Positions 38,869-47,517 of a DNA stretch of 64,000 nucleotides are shown here, piece after piece; the stretch's first letter is position 1; every line of letters begins with the position of its first letter. The stretch comes from a virus. The notes beneath the pieces were generated by a model. It had not been told where the DNA came from. It saw only the letters and a program-made list of their open reading frames with translations, and did not search any database. The DNA lies in IMG/VR virus record IMGVR_UViG_3300008740_000001, positions 1 through 64,000 of that record; one strand, given 5' to 3'. The position numbers were made by a program, and so were the translations under genes.

Positions 38869-39721
38869 CAAAACATCATGCTTCGTGATCCCGTGCAAAT
38901 ATAGTAAAGAGATCCCGATTATTTTTAACTGCCTAAAGAGCATAAGAAAATTTCATCCGGATGATGAAATCTTTGTAGTAGACAGCAATTCAGAAGATAA
39001 AAGCTATTTTCAAGAGGCCTCCGAACAATATGGGGCTACGGTTTTAGATGTATCAAATAACAATTATTTAACCGGCGCCATTTGGTATGTGTTCAATCAT
39101 TACAAAAGGGACTTTTATTACTGTATTCACGATTCAATAGAACTGCTAGATAATCTCGCATCGCTGCAAGAACACAGAGTCTCACCTATTATGTACCATA
39201 AGCACTGGGAATGGCCCAAGGAACCCGAGACGGGAATGCGTATAGTTGACTGGTCAAAACAGCAAATAAAGAGCCACACTAATTTCACTTTTAGAGCCAG
39301 TGACTTTTATATTCTTCTGGGCGCAATGATGTGCTGCAAGAGGGAAGTCCTTGAAGGACTTAAAATGCAGGGGTTTGATAAGATCGTGCCATCCAACAAG
39401 TATCAAGAAGAATGCACGGAGAGATTGTGGGGATTCGCACTGGGAGAAATGGGATATAATCAAGACATAGAAGAAAACTCTATCCTCGGGCCCATGCGCC
39501 AAGGGCAAGGTCTCGGAACTGATTTTATTTCTAGCATTGCAGAAGATGATGATAGGGTTGTCTTTGAGGGAGTTAAATATTATAAGGATCCTGTCGGCAA
39601 ATATCATTTAGGAAATACGGACAGGGTGGTGTTGGATGACATACCCTTTGCTTTAAAACGAAACAAAATGTATGACGGTGACAAAGTGGTAAAATACTGG
39701 TGCAGCGTTAAGAGGAAGTAA
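38858..39721 (+). CDS. GT2-like glycosyltransferase
   Basis: 287 residues from ATG 38858, which overlaps the previous stop by 11 bases. C-F-V-I-P-C-K-Y-S-K-E (about 7-17) and E-I-F-V-V-D-S-N-S-E-D-K-S (about 36-48) form the nucleotide-binding strand-loop of GT-A enzymes. The later part has an unusual acidic ladder and a R-Q-G-Q-G-L-G-T-D motif. Substrates are unknown. Confidence 0.6.
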   Translation: MQSDKTSCFVIPCKYSKEIPIIFNCLKSIRKFHPDDEIFVVDSNSEDKSYFQEASEQYGATVLDVSNNNYLTGAIWYVFNHYKRDFYYCIHDSIELLDNLASLQEHRVSPIMYHKHWEWPKEPETGMRIVDWSKQQIKSHTNFTFRASDFYILLGAMMCCKREVLEGLKMQGFDKIVPSNKYQEECTERLWGFALGEMGYNQDIEENSILGPMRQGQGLGTDFISSIAEDDDRVVFEGVKYYKDPVGKYHLGNTDRVVLDDIPFALKRNKMYDGDKVVKYWCSVKRK

Positions 39722-39722
39722 G

Positions 39723-40376
39723 ATGGCGGTAGCATGCTTTATCCCAATCAAAGAAAAGAGTACCAGAGTACCAAGAAAAAACTTCAGATATCTGCAGGAT
39801 CGGCGCCTTTTTGAACACATCATCGATACCGCAATCAAATCTGATAGTTTTGATAACATATATGTGGACACAGATAGTACAGAAATTAAGGAATATTGTA
39901 GAAAATCAGGAGTTTCGGTCATTCACAGGGAGCCCAAACTGGCAGAAGACACCGCTAACGGAAACGATTTGCTAAATCATTGGACTATGTTACACCCTGA
40001 ATACGACTATTATTTCCAGCTTCATGCCACCGCGCCATTTTTAAGCTCAACAACTGTTAAAAAATGTGTTAATATATTGACAGAAGCGAAGAATTATGAT
40101 TCTGTTTTTACAGCATATGAAAATTGCGGATGGTATTGGTATGAAAATACGCCGATTAATTATGATCCGGCCGAATTGCCTAGAAGTCAAGATGCCAAAA
40201 AGGTATACAGCGAAACTACTGGCCTATATGGAATAACTTCTTCGGCATTGAGGCATCTTGGGTGTCGTATCGGCTCTAAACCATATGTTTATTTTGTAGA
40301 TGAAGTTGAGGCGCATGATATCGACAATGAATTTGACTTTAAAATAGCGGAATTGATAGCGAGGGAATTAAAATAA
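39723..40376 (+). CDS. NeuA-like CMP-nonulosonate cytidylyltransferase
   Basis: 217 residues. I-P-I-K-E-K-S-T-R-V-P-R-K-N (about 7-20) is the CTP-binding signature of acylneuraminate cytidylyltransferases. F-Q-L-H-A-T-A-P-F-L and D-E-V-E-A-H-D-I-D (about 199-207) add the later motifs, including the acidic metal ligands. With the NeuB-type enzyme it would give a CMP-activated nonulosonic acid. Its stop overlaps the next start (TAATG). Confidence 0.8.
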   Translation: MAVACFIPIKEKSTRVPRKNFRYLQDRRLFEHIIDTAIKSDSFDNIYVDTDSTEIKEYCRKSGVSVIHREPKLAEDTANGNDLLNHWTMLHPEYDYYFQLHATAPFLSSTTVKKCVNILTEAKNYDSVFTAYENCGWYWYENTPINYDPAELPRSQDAKKVYSETTGLYGITSSALRHLGCRIGSKPYVYFVDEVEAHDIDNEFDFKIAELIARELK

Positions 40377-41359
40377 TGTTAGACACTGAAAATATTGAAA
40401 GCAAATTTCATTCAATTATCAAATCTCAAGGATGGAATGATTATGTTAAGCAATTGAACTCTGTTGATGATGTGTATGTGATAGGGAACGGAGGCAATTG
40501 GGCGGTCGGCAGCCATGGGGCTATCGACAATCTCAAGATGTCAAAAGATAAAAGATTTTTTAGTCCGGACAGTACCGCTTATGTCACTGCGGCTTCGAAT
40601 GATTGGGGTTACGATAACTTATTTTTAAACTGGCTTAAGCATCAAAACAAAAACGGCGATCTATACAATGGCAAGGTGATGGTACTAGGACTTTCGTCTT
40701 CTGGAAATTCAGAAAACATCATTAGAGCGCTAAGGTGGGCTTCTGATGCCGGCATTCCGACATGTCTGATAACAGGGCAAAAAAGTAAAGAGCTTGAAAA
40801 GTATCCAACCATCAACACAGTAGAGGTTGACTTGGGGGTGCAGTATTACCACTCAGCAGAACTGTTAACGTTGTGGCTATTTTACGAAATGGTACACGTT
40901 ACGGGCGCCACCTGTCCGAAGTTCGTCGATAGAAAAGACGATTCTGTCGAAAGAAAACAATGGACGGGTATTAGAAAGCATAGCTATCCAGACGAGATGA
41001 TCAATATTGGTATTGACTTTGATGGTGTAATACACAGGTGTTCTAAGGGCTTCTATGATGGAACGATTTACGATGAACCTGTCGACGGCGCCGCAGAAGC
41101 TTTGAAGTCTTTAGCCGAAAAATACAATATTATAGTTTATACAGCAAAGGCCAAGCCAGATCGGCCATTGATAAGCGGAAAAACCGGCCAAGAGTTGGTG
41201 TGGGAATGGCTTGACAAGTGGAACTTTAGCCAGTATGTATGTGAAGTTACAGCAGAAAAGCCTAGGGCCAAGTTCTACATAGATGACAAAGCTATCCGGT
41301 TTGTTGATTGGGCAGATGCACTGGAGGCCATAGATACTCTTTATGATGAAAGTTATTAA
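40376..41359 (+). CDS. fused SIS sugar isomerase and HAD phosphatase
   Basis: 327 residues. An N-terminal SIS domain has G-N-G-G-N (37-41) and S-S-S-G-N-S-E-N (107-114), as in GmhA-type sedoheptulose-7-phosphate isomerases. A C-terminal HAD domain from about 205 has D-F-D-G-V-I (Asp214 and Asp216). The pair resembles GmhA and GmhB of heptose synthesis joined in one chain; KDO-type isomerase and phosphatase are an alternative. It would provide a sugar precursor within the cytoplasm. Confidence 0.75.
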   Translation: MLDTENIESKFHSIIKSQGWNDYVKQLNSVDDVYVIGNGGNWAVGSHGAIDNLKMSKDKRFFSPDSTAYVTAASNDWGYDNLFLNWLKHQNKNGDLYNGKVMVLGLSSSGNSENIIRALRWASDAGIPTCLITGQKSKELEKYPTINTVEVDLGVQYYHSAELLTLWLFYEMVHVTGATCPKFVDRKDDSVERKQWTGIRKHSYPDEMINIGIDFDGVIHRCSKGFYDGTIYDEPVDGAAEALKSLAEKYNIIVYTAKAKPDRPLISGKTGQELVWEWLDKWNFSQYVCEVTAEKPRAKFYIDDKAIRFVDWADALEAIDTLYDESY

Positions 41360-42026
41360 AAATATATTTGCAGAAGAGAAACAGAAGAAATGTTTTATCA
41401 TGGGCACCGGCCCGTCTTTATCAGACACTCCTTTGCACTTGTTGAAAGAACATATCACAATAGGTGTCAACTTGGTGATGCATTCAGGATTTGTGCCAAA
41501 TTATTTATGTGTTAGTGATAGAGAGATGGCCGTCGATAACTTTGATGCTATTTTTAATGAGAAGATGGATAACGGTACATATGTTATAGCTAGAACCAAA
41601 AATCAACATGTTAATAATTTCCTAATGAGAAAGAGTAATGTGTATTTAATTGAAGGATTTAAAGAAAACAGACCAGTTAGGCCGCCCCATATAGATGAAC
41701 AGTTTTTGAAATTTGCAATGACTAAAAACGGGGTTGTCAACGACTTAGCTGTTCCGCTGGCAGTCTATCTGGGATTTAAGGAAATTTATTTATTAGGAGT
41801 CGATGGCGAACATGGCCCAGAGGCCCACTTCTATGATCACGTCAACGCTAAGGACAAGAAGGAATCAATCATAAGAGGGCCCCGCACGCCAACGAAATAT
41901 GACTTATTGCTCGAAATATTAAAACATAGAGACATAAGCCTGTATAATTGTAGTGTTAATGGAAATAAGACGCCCGAAATAGAAACTAAGAAACTAGGAG
42001 ACGTATTAAATGGTTCATGCCTCTGA
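41343..42026 (+). CDS. MptE/DUF115-like protein
   Basis: 227 residues; ATG 41343 and ATG 41346 are both possible. C-F-I-M-G-T-G-P-S-L (about 18-27) and I-Y-L-L-G-V-D-G-E-H-G (about 149-159) are the fold's motifs. It is the third relative in this locus. Both ends overlap their neighbours by about 17 bases. Confidence 0.65.
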   Translation: MMKVIKNIFAEEKQKKCFIMGTGPSLSDTPLHLLKEHITIGVNLVMHSGFVPNYLCVSDREMAVDNFDAIFNEKMDNGTYVIARTKNQHVNNFLMRKSNVYLIEGFKENRPVRPPHIDEQFLKFAMTKNGVVNDLAVPLAVYLGFKEIYLLGVDGEHGPEAHFYDHVNAKDKKESIIRGPRTPTKYDLLLEILKHRDISLYNCSVNGNKTPEIETKKLGDVLNGSCL

Positions 42027-42732
42027 CATGCATTATCATCAAGAATTGATTGAGAAGCTGGTTCGCGCCACTTCTGCAAAAGTTGTATTAGAACTTGGCG
42101 TCCGTGCCATCGTTTCCCACCCGCGCAAAGGCACCTCGACATTCTTTTTCTGGAAATCATTGGCTCCAGAAGAGGGAAAACTTTATTCAGTTGATCTGAA
42201 AAACCCGGCAAGTCATAATCATTCAGAAGAATTCCTACTACGCGAATTACGAAGTTCAGGTAGATGGGAGTTTATCCAAGGAAATACCATGAATGTGTTC
42301 GAGGACATAGAGGCTCGCTTCCGGAAAGAGAATATAAGTGTGGACATTCTTTTCATCGACACGGACAAAGAAGGTGACTTAACAAAATATGAATTGGAAA
42401 ACTATTCTAAGCTGCTGGGGCCCAAAGGCATTATCATGATGCACGATACAGGGTGGGTACCCAGCAAGAGGGTGCATGAACTAGCCAGAGCAAACTCAGG
42501 CTGGCCGGCCCATGATTCGGCGGTTCAAGATTTCTTGCAGCAGACAGATTTTAAGATGAAAGCACAACTCGGAAGTTACAATATGGTCGTACTTTATAGA
42601 GATGTTGCCGATCTATGCGGAGTGAAGATTGATAATGATCTCCCGGTCGACGAAAATAGGGCGCCCTATGAAGACTCAAAAGTTGCACTACGGCGCCGCA
42701 AGTTTAACGAAATTTGGAGTAAATACGAATGA
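42010..42732 (+). CDS. class I SAM methyltransferase
   Basis: 240 residues. V-V-L-E-L-G-V-R (about 25-32) followed by G-K-L-Y-S-V-D-L (about 56-63) and I-L-F-I-D-T-D-K-E (about 114-122), with M-M-H-D-T-G-W, follow the Methyltransf_24/cephalosporin-hydroxylase-like pattern. It probably methylates a sugar hydroxyl. It lies directly upstream of the RuBisCO-like gene with a four-base overlap. Confidence 0.75.
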   Translation: MVHASDMHYHQELIEKLVRATSAKVVLELGVRAIVSHPRKGTSTFFFWKSLAPEEGKLYSVDLKNPASHNHSEEFLLRELRSSGRWEFIQGNTMNVFEDIEARFRKENISVDILFIDTDKEGDLTKYELENYSKLLGPKGIIMMHDTGWVPSKRVHELARANSGWPAHDSAVQDFLQQTDFKMKAQLGSYNMVVLYRDVADLCGVKIDNDLPVDENRAPYEDSKVALRRRKFNEIWSKYE

Positions 42733-43913
42733 AAATTTTTAGAGAAAGTCTCGATAGCGAGAAGTATATTATGGTCGAATACTATTTAGAGTCCAAGACG
42801 ACACTAAGAGATGCCGCATGGAGCTTGGCCATTGGACAAAGTGTAGGTAATCCCAATGTAAGAAACCAGTGGGAGACCGATGAACTTTTTGAAAACCACG
42901 CATGTATGGTGCTCGGTGATGAAGAGTGGCTAGCATCTTCAAATTCTGGACATGTCGCCATTGGTTTTCCAGTCGACAATATCGATTTGTCAACTGATGG
43001 GATTTCTCACCTGTTATGTCAGATTATGGGAGGCCAGTTAGATATTGATATTGTTTTAAAATGTCATGTGCTGAATATTGAATTTCCCCAAGCGGCTTTA
43101 CAACATTTTCGTGGGCCAAAATATGGAATCTCTGGTATTCGAAAGTTTACAAAGGTGTATGATAAACCGCTTTTGGGCGGAATCGTTAAGCCCAAGATTG
43201 GCATTAGTCCAGAAGTGCTGTTGGAAATGGTCAAGGAAATGGTTGAAGGCGGTGTAAACTTTATTAAAGAAGACGAGATTATGTCTAACCCGCATTTCTG
43301 CACAATCGAAGATCGTGTCCCGAGAATAATGGAATATCTGAAAAACAAGAATGTAATTTATTCGGTTTGCATTAATTCTGATGCTCCGTACTTGTTAGAC
43401 AGAGTTCGACAAGTTCACTCTTTGGGCGGAAACTCTGTACATGTTAACTTCTGGAGCGGCTTAGGATCTTATAAGGCGATTAGAGATCTGGACTTACCAT
43501 TGTTTATTCATTTTCAGAAAAGCGGCGACAAGATCTTGACGAACAAAAGTCACGACTATCACATTGACTGGAGAGTCGTATGTGATCTGGCCGGCCTTAT
43601 GGGTGTTGATTTCATCCATGCTGGCATGTGGGGCGGCTATATGAGTGACAATGAGAAAGAACTCAAAGCAGTTGTGTCCACGCTACATAACCACGGAGTG
43701 GTGCCTGCATTAAGCTGCGGCATGCATCCGGGCTTGGTACAAGCCATCAACAGCCGCTTTGGGGTAGACTACATGGCGAACGTAGGAGGAGCCATCCACG
43801 GCCATCCTAGTGGCTCTCTTGGTGGCGCCCGAGCCATGCGCCAGTCAATTGATCACGACCACGGTTTAGAATATGAGCTAGCTATAGACAAGTGGGGTCT
43901 GGTTGATGGCTAG
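42729..43913 (+). CDS. RuBisCO-like protein (form IV-like)
   Basis: 394 residues. Both RuBisCO large-chain domains align by eye. K-P-K at 154-156 (Lys175/Lys177 of the plant enzyme), F-I-K-E-D-E at 178-183 (Lys201, Asp203, Glu204: the carbamate and Mg site), His261, His297, Ser329 and G-G-x-x-x-G-H-P at 353-360 are kept. Asn123 is replaced by Gly102, the Arg295/His298 positions are not kept and loop-6 Lys334 is Tyr304. This rules out ordinary CO2 fixation. Form IV proteins act as enolases, isomerases or decarboxylases on sugar phosphates. It lies in the glycan locus between methyltransferase and sulfotransferase genes. Confidence 0.9.
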   Translation: MKIFRESLDSEKYIMVEYYLESKTTLRDAAWSLAIGQSVGNPNVRNQWETDELFENHACMVLGDEEWLASSNSGHVAIGFPVDNIDLSTDGISHLLCQIMGGQLDIDIVLKCHVLNIEFPQAALQHFRGPKYGISGIRKFTKVYDKPLLGGIVKPKIGISPEVLLEMVKEMVEGGVNFIKEDEIMSNPHFCTIEDRVPRIMEYLKNKNVIYSVCINSDAPYLLDRVRQVHSLGGNSVHVNFWSGLGSYKAIRDLDLPLFIHFQKSGDKILTNKSHDYHIDWRVVCDLAGLMGVDFIHAGMWGGYMSDNEKELKAVVSTLHNHGVVPALSCGMHPGLVQAINSRFGVDYMANVGGAIHGHPSGSLGGARAMRQSIDHDHGLEYELAIDKWGLVDG

Positions 43914-44823
43914 GGACATCATAACAACTATGCCGGATTATAATGTTAGAATCTTAGTCTGTGGTATGTCGCGCAGTGGCAGTACGCTGTTAGTAAAAAT
44001 GATACGAAAGTATTTCGCTGAATACCACGGTTTAGTTTTACCAGTGTTGAGTAATAAACAGTTCTTGAACGCCCCACCTCGTTCGGGCAATTACATTGTC
44101 AAGACACACGTTCCAGATGTTAGTATTAAAAGAAAATACAAGCACGACCAACCCCGGGACCCTGATGATAAAGAACTTAAACAATATTTCTCGCTTACTG
44201 ATATTTTCCGTACAAAAAGAGATATAAGAGATGCAGCTGCTTCAGAAATTATAAGTTTGAACCTGCGTGAGCATTTCTTTCCGAGCGATGCCAAGGCGCT
44301 CCTAACTAAAAACGAAGATTACGAGTCTCCTTACTTAAGGGAAATTGTTAAAAAATTACACAGAGAACATATGATTTGGGCACATACCTTATCCCGCGTC
44401 CACACTCATCCAGATTTTACAGCATCCAGCACTAACACCAAGTGGTATGAGTGGAAATATGAAGATAGTATATCTGATCAGCACGCGGCATTTCGAAACG
44501 TTTTAGCGTTTTTAAAAGAAAGGCACGACTTTATCGAAGATTTGGACGACGCCTCTATCGCAAATTTGCTGGCCTCGCTGCCCGATCCAGTAGAATTACC
44601 TCGCAGCGAGGACGACTTCCGAGGCCTGCCTAGAGAATTCTGGAGAGACCCCGAAAAATTCGCAAGCGAGAACGTACCCTACAAAAAGAGGCTTGGTTGG
44701 GATGTGGGGGTGTCTAGTACCGGCGGCAAAATTGGATATTATAAAGAATTTTTTACAAAAGAACAATTAAAAGTCATTGATGGACAATGTGTTCAGTGGC
44801 TAAAAAGGAATGGTTATAAATGA
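43906..44823 (+). CDS. sulfotransferase-like enzyme
   Basis: 305 residues from ATG 43906, which overlaps the previous stop. G-M-S-R-S-G-S-T-L-L (about 16-25) is the PAPS 5'-phosphosulfate loop, and D-I-F-R-T-K-R-D-I-R-D-A (about 98-109) is the 3'-phosphate region of cytosolic-type sulfotransferases. It would move sulfate from PAPS to a sugar hydroxyl. A second sulfotransferase is at 49282. Confidence 0.75.
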   Translation: MARDIITTMPDYNVRILVCGMSRSGSTLLVKMIRKYFAEYHGLVLPVLSNKQFLNAPPRSGNYIVKTHVPDVSIKRKYKHDQPRDPDDKELKQYFSLTDIFRTKRDIRDAAASEIISLNLREHFFPSDAKALLTKNEDYESPYLREIVKKLHREHMIWAHTLSRVHTHPDFTASSTNTKWYEWKYEDSISDQHAAFRNVLAFLKERHDFIEDLDDASIANLLASLPDPVELPRSEDDFRGLPREFWRDPEKFASENVPYKKRLGWDVGVSSTGGKIGYYKEFFTKEQLKVIDGQCVQWLKRNGYK

Positions 44824-45752
44824 AAAGATTGATTGTAACGACAGCAGATGATAAATTTGCACCCGGCACTGCTTTATTGTTATATTCCCTTAAAAGAAAT
44901 ATGGTGAGATTCGCAGAAACTGACGTAAAGGTGCTGTATACAAATTTGTCCGATGAGAATAAGAAAATGATTAAAAGTGTACTCTCTAGAGTACAGTTTG
45001 AAAAACCAGATATGGATTTTTGCGCAGGTATTAAGACGCTTTACGGCGCCGACAACCAAGACACTTATTTGTGTCTTGAGGCATTTAGACAACACGAATA
45101 CGATCAAGTAATATGCTTAGATAGTGATATGCTTTGTATAGGGGACATCTCCCCGTTGCTCGGCTATGATAAGGTAATCATGGCATGTATTGGAAAAAGA
45201 AACCTTAACACAAAAGAACAGACCTATCATCATGGAATTGACAAGTTTAATGCCGGCTTTATGGTGATTGGTAAGCAAATTCTACAGAACAATAGGGTGT
45301 ATCAAGACTTGACATCAATAGTACGACATATTAGAGACAACAAGCGTGATGGCCTATACAACGTCTTTGGTGATAATCGAAAAGTGTTTAACGATCAGGA
45401 TGTAATAAGAGTATACTTTAGCAGTGCTCCAACACATATTCTGCCGGATTGGTATAATTTTAAGAATTTTTGTTTGGGCCCAAACTTTGAAGAAACAAAC
45501 AAGATTTTCGATACTCACCAAAACGACGTAAAGATTCTGCATTTTTCGGGGAAAAGAAAACCATGGGCGAATAAGACGGACCGCTCTGGTGGACCCGTTG
45601 ACGGGAAGATAGCAGGGATTTATGATGTCTGCTCAGTGGCAGATCCGGAGGAAATGAACAACAGCGCCGCCTGTCACATATGGCACGATTATTATGAAGA
45701 ATGTTTCGGAGAGAAGTGCATTAATGATTGGTACAGGCACGACAGGAGTTAA
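44820..45752 (+). CDS. GT8-like glycosyltransferase
   Basis: 310 residues. V-T-T-A-D-D-K-F-A-P-G (about 5-15), the D-S-D-M-L metal motif (about 101-105), F-N-A-G-F-M-V-I (about 144) and I-L-H-F-S-G-K-R-K-P-W (about 239) follow the glycogenin/GT8 pattern. Probably retains anomeric configuration and uses a UDP- or GDP-sugar. It overlaps the sulfotransferase gene by four bases. Confidence 0.8.
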   Translation: MKRLIVTTADDKFAPGTALLLYSLKRNMVRFAETDVKVLYTNLSDENKKMIKSVLSRVQFEKPDMDFCAGIKTLYGADNQDTYLCLEAFRQHEYDQVICLDSDMLCIGDISPLLGYDKVIMACIGKRNLNTKEQTYHHGIDKFNAGFMVIGKQILQNNRVYQDLTSIVRHIRDNKRDGLYNVFGDNRKVFNDQDVIRVYFSSAPTHILPDWYNFKNFCLGPNFEETNKIFDTHQNDVKILHFSGKRKPWANKTDRSGGPVDGKIAGIYDVCSVADPEEMNNSAACHIWHDYYEECFGEKCINDWYRHDRS

Positions 45753-45758
45753 GGCATC

Positions 45759-46493
45759 GTGAATATTTTAATTCCAATGGCCGGCGCCGGCTCTCGTTTT
45801 ACGCAAGAAGGCTACGAACTGCCTAAACCACTGATCGACATAGCCGGCCTCCCGATGATTCAGAGATGCATCAACAGCTTAGATATAACAGGACAGTATA
45901 TTTTTATCATTAGAAAATATGAGACTCTAGCTGAGACCATTTTACTTCGAGATATTTTGAAACAAATAACGGAAGAACCAATTATCATTGAAATAGATCA
46001 CGTTACAGAAGGCGCCGCATGTACATGCTTGTTGGCAAAGGAACATATAAACAATTCCGAACAACTGATTTCAGTCAATTGTGATCAGATAATGAATTGG
46101 GACTCTAAGGAGTTTCTAAATCTTGTAGAAGGTGCAAACGTTGATGGTTGTGTGGTAACATATAATTCTGATTCGATCAAAAATAGCTACATTGAACTAG
46201 ACGAGCAGGGGTTTGGCGTTCGGCTAGCCGAGAAGGATCCAATTAGTAACCTCTCTTTAACAGGAATCCACTATTGGAAACAGGGTCGCTACTTTGTAAA
46301 ATCGGCGGAAGCTATGATAAACGACAACATCAGAGTAAATAACGAGTTTTATGTGGCACCAACCTATAATCATATGATTTCGGATGGACTAAAGGTCAAC
46401 AATTATCATATTGAGAACTCCAACTTTCACCCTGTTGGTACTCCAGAAGATTTAAAGAAGTATCTTCATAGCCATTATGGTATAGAGAAATGA
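45759..46493 (+). CDS. sugar-phosphate nucleotidyltransferase
   Basis: 244 residues with a GTG start (AGGAG upstream). I-P-M-A-G-A-G-S-R-F (about 5-14) and P-K-P-L-I-D-I-A-G (about 22-30) are the classic signature of RmlA/GMP/HddC-type enzymes. It activates a sugar-1-phosphate as an NDP-sugar. The nucleotide and the sugar are not resolved. Confidence 0.85.
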   Translation: MNILIPMAGAGSRFTQEGYELPKPLIDIAGLPMIQRCINSLDITGQYIFIIRKYETLAETILLRDILKQITEEPIIIEIDHVTEGAACTCLLAKEHINNSEQLISVNCDQIMNWDSKEFLNLVEGANVDGCVVTYNSDSIKNSYIELDEQGFGVRLAEKDPISNLSLTGIHYWKQGRYFVKSAEAMINDNIRVNNEFYVAPTYNHMISDGLKVNNYHIENSNFHPVGTPEDLKKYLHSHYGIEK

Positions 46494-46816
46494 AAATTTT
46501 AAAGCTAAAAGACATGAAGGCCGGCTGGTTTATTGGTAATTTTGAACCAACTGCCTATAAAACTTCTGATTTTGAGGTATGTTATAAAGAACACCCCGCC
46601 GGCGAATCATGGGATGTGCATTTTCATAAGAAAGCTCTGGAAATTAACTATCTGATTCGTGGAAAGATGTGTATACAGGGCAAAATTTTGGAGCAAGGCG
46701 ATATTTTTATGTTATATCCGTGGGAAGTGGCAGACCCAGTTTTCATAGAAGACTGTGAGGTTGTTGTGGTCAAAGTACCTTCCGTTCCAAACGATAAATT
46801 TACAATTAAGGAATAA
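46490..46816 (+). CDS. cupin-domain protein
   Basis: 108 residues. H-P-A-G-E-S-W-D-V-H-F-H-K-K-A-L-E (about 34-50) and G-D-I-F-M-L-Y-P-W-E (about 70-79) are the two cupin motifs. It could be a sugar epimerase or isomerase, or it could bind the ligand as a sensor. The function is unresolved. It overlaps the previous gene by four bases. Confidence 0.65.
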   Translation: MKILKLKDMKAGWFIGNFEPTAYKTSDFEVCYKEHPAGESWDVHFHKKALEINYLIRGKMCIQGKILEQGDIFMLYPWEVADPVFIEDCEVVVVKVPSVPNDKFTIKE

Positions 46817-46818
46817 AA

Positions 46819-47517
46819 ATGGGAATTAATCATATAGGCAAGCTAGAGCGTCTTGAAACGGCGCTCCTACAAGCTGGAAAAGAATATCAAGGAGCAAAAG
46901 TGTGTGACTTGGGAAATCAAAGAATGTGGGAATCTGCTGCAGAAGGTTTGGGTATACCGATGGATTATTATGCAGGAGCTTATCTGCTTAAAGATTATTT
47001 TAAAAAGAAAAGGGTCTCTTTTCACACTTCAATCGATTTAAATGGAAAGGATGGTTCTTTGAGTCTAGATCTGACAAAACCAATTGATGTAGAAAAGATT
47101 GGGGGCCCCTTTACTGTGGTTACAAACTATGGTACTAGTGAACATGTGCCCGGTCAATATTGGTGTTTTAGAAATATTCATCATTTAGTAGAGCTTGGTG
47201 GCCTAATGTGTCATGTGGTGCCTCGTGTTGGAAATTGGGATGGCAAAAATTGTGGTTGCAAGAAACCTCATTGCCCATATTATTACGATACAGACTTTTT
47301 TGGTCTTTTGGCCGAGGCTAATGGTTATAAAATCATAGAGAACGATATATGCAATTATGATCACGAAACTCCCAAAAGAGCCCGGGAAGAATGTTTTGTA
47401 ATATATCAAAAGACCACAGAACAAGAGTTTGTTTCGCTCGATAAATTTGAAAAATTTCCAATAAAGTGTATTTCAAATCCGTCAAAAACAGGGAATTATT
47501 CCCCGGGAGGAAGATAA
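46819..47517 (+). CDS. SAM methyltransferase-like protein
   Basis: 232 residues. K-V-C-D-L-G-N-Q-R (about 26-34), T-N-Y-G-T-S-E-H-V (about 102-110) and L-V-E-L-G-G-L-M-C-H-V-V-P (about 124-136) resemble the SAM-binding core of class I methyltransferases, but the glycine motif is diverged. A Cys-rich patch (C-G-C-K-K-P-H-C) near 151-158 may bind a metal. Probably a sugar methyltransferase. Confidence 0.55.
   Translation: MGINHIGKLERLETALLQAGKEYQGAKVCDLGNQRMWESAAEGLGIPMDYYAGAYLLKDYFKKKRVSFHTSIDLNGKDGSLSLDLTKPIDVEKIGGPFTVVTNYGTSEHVPGQYWCFRNIHHLVELGGLMCHVVPRVGNWDGKNCGCKKPHCPYYYDTDFFGLLAEANGYKIIENDICNYDHETPKRAREECFVIYQKTTEQEFVSLDKFEKFPIKCISNPSKTGNYSPGGR

Noticed and set aside
42729-43913. Functional CO2-fixing RuBisCO
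   Set aside because: Loop-6 lysine, Asn123 and the Arg295/His298 positions are replaced, so only a RuBisCO-like role can be supported.
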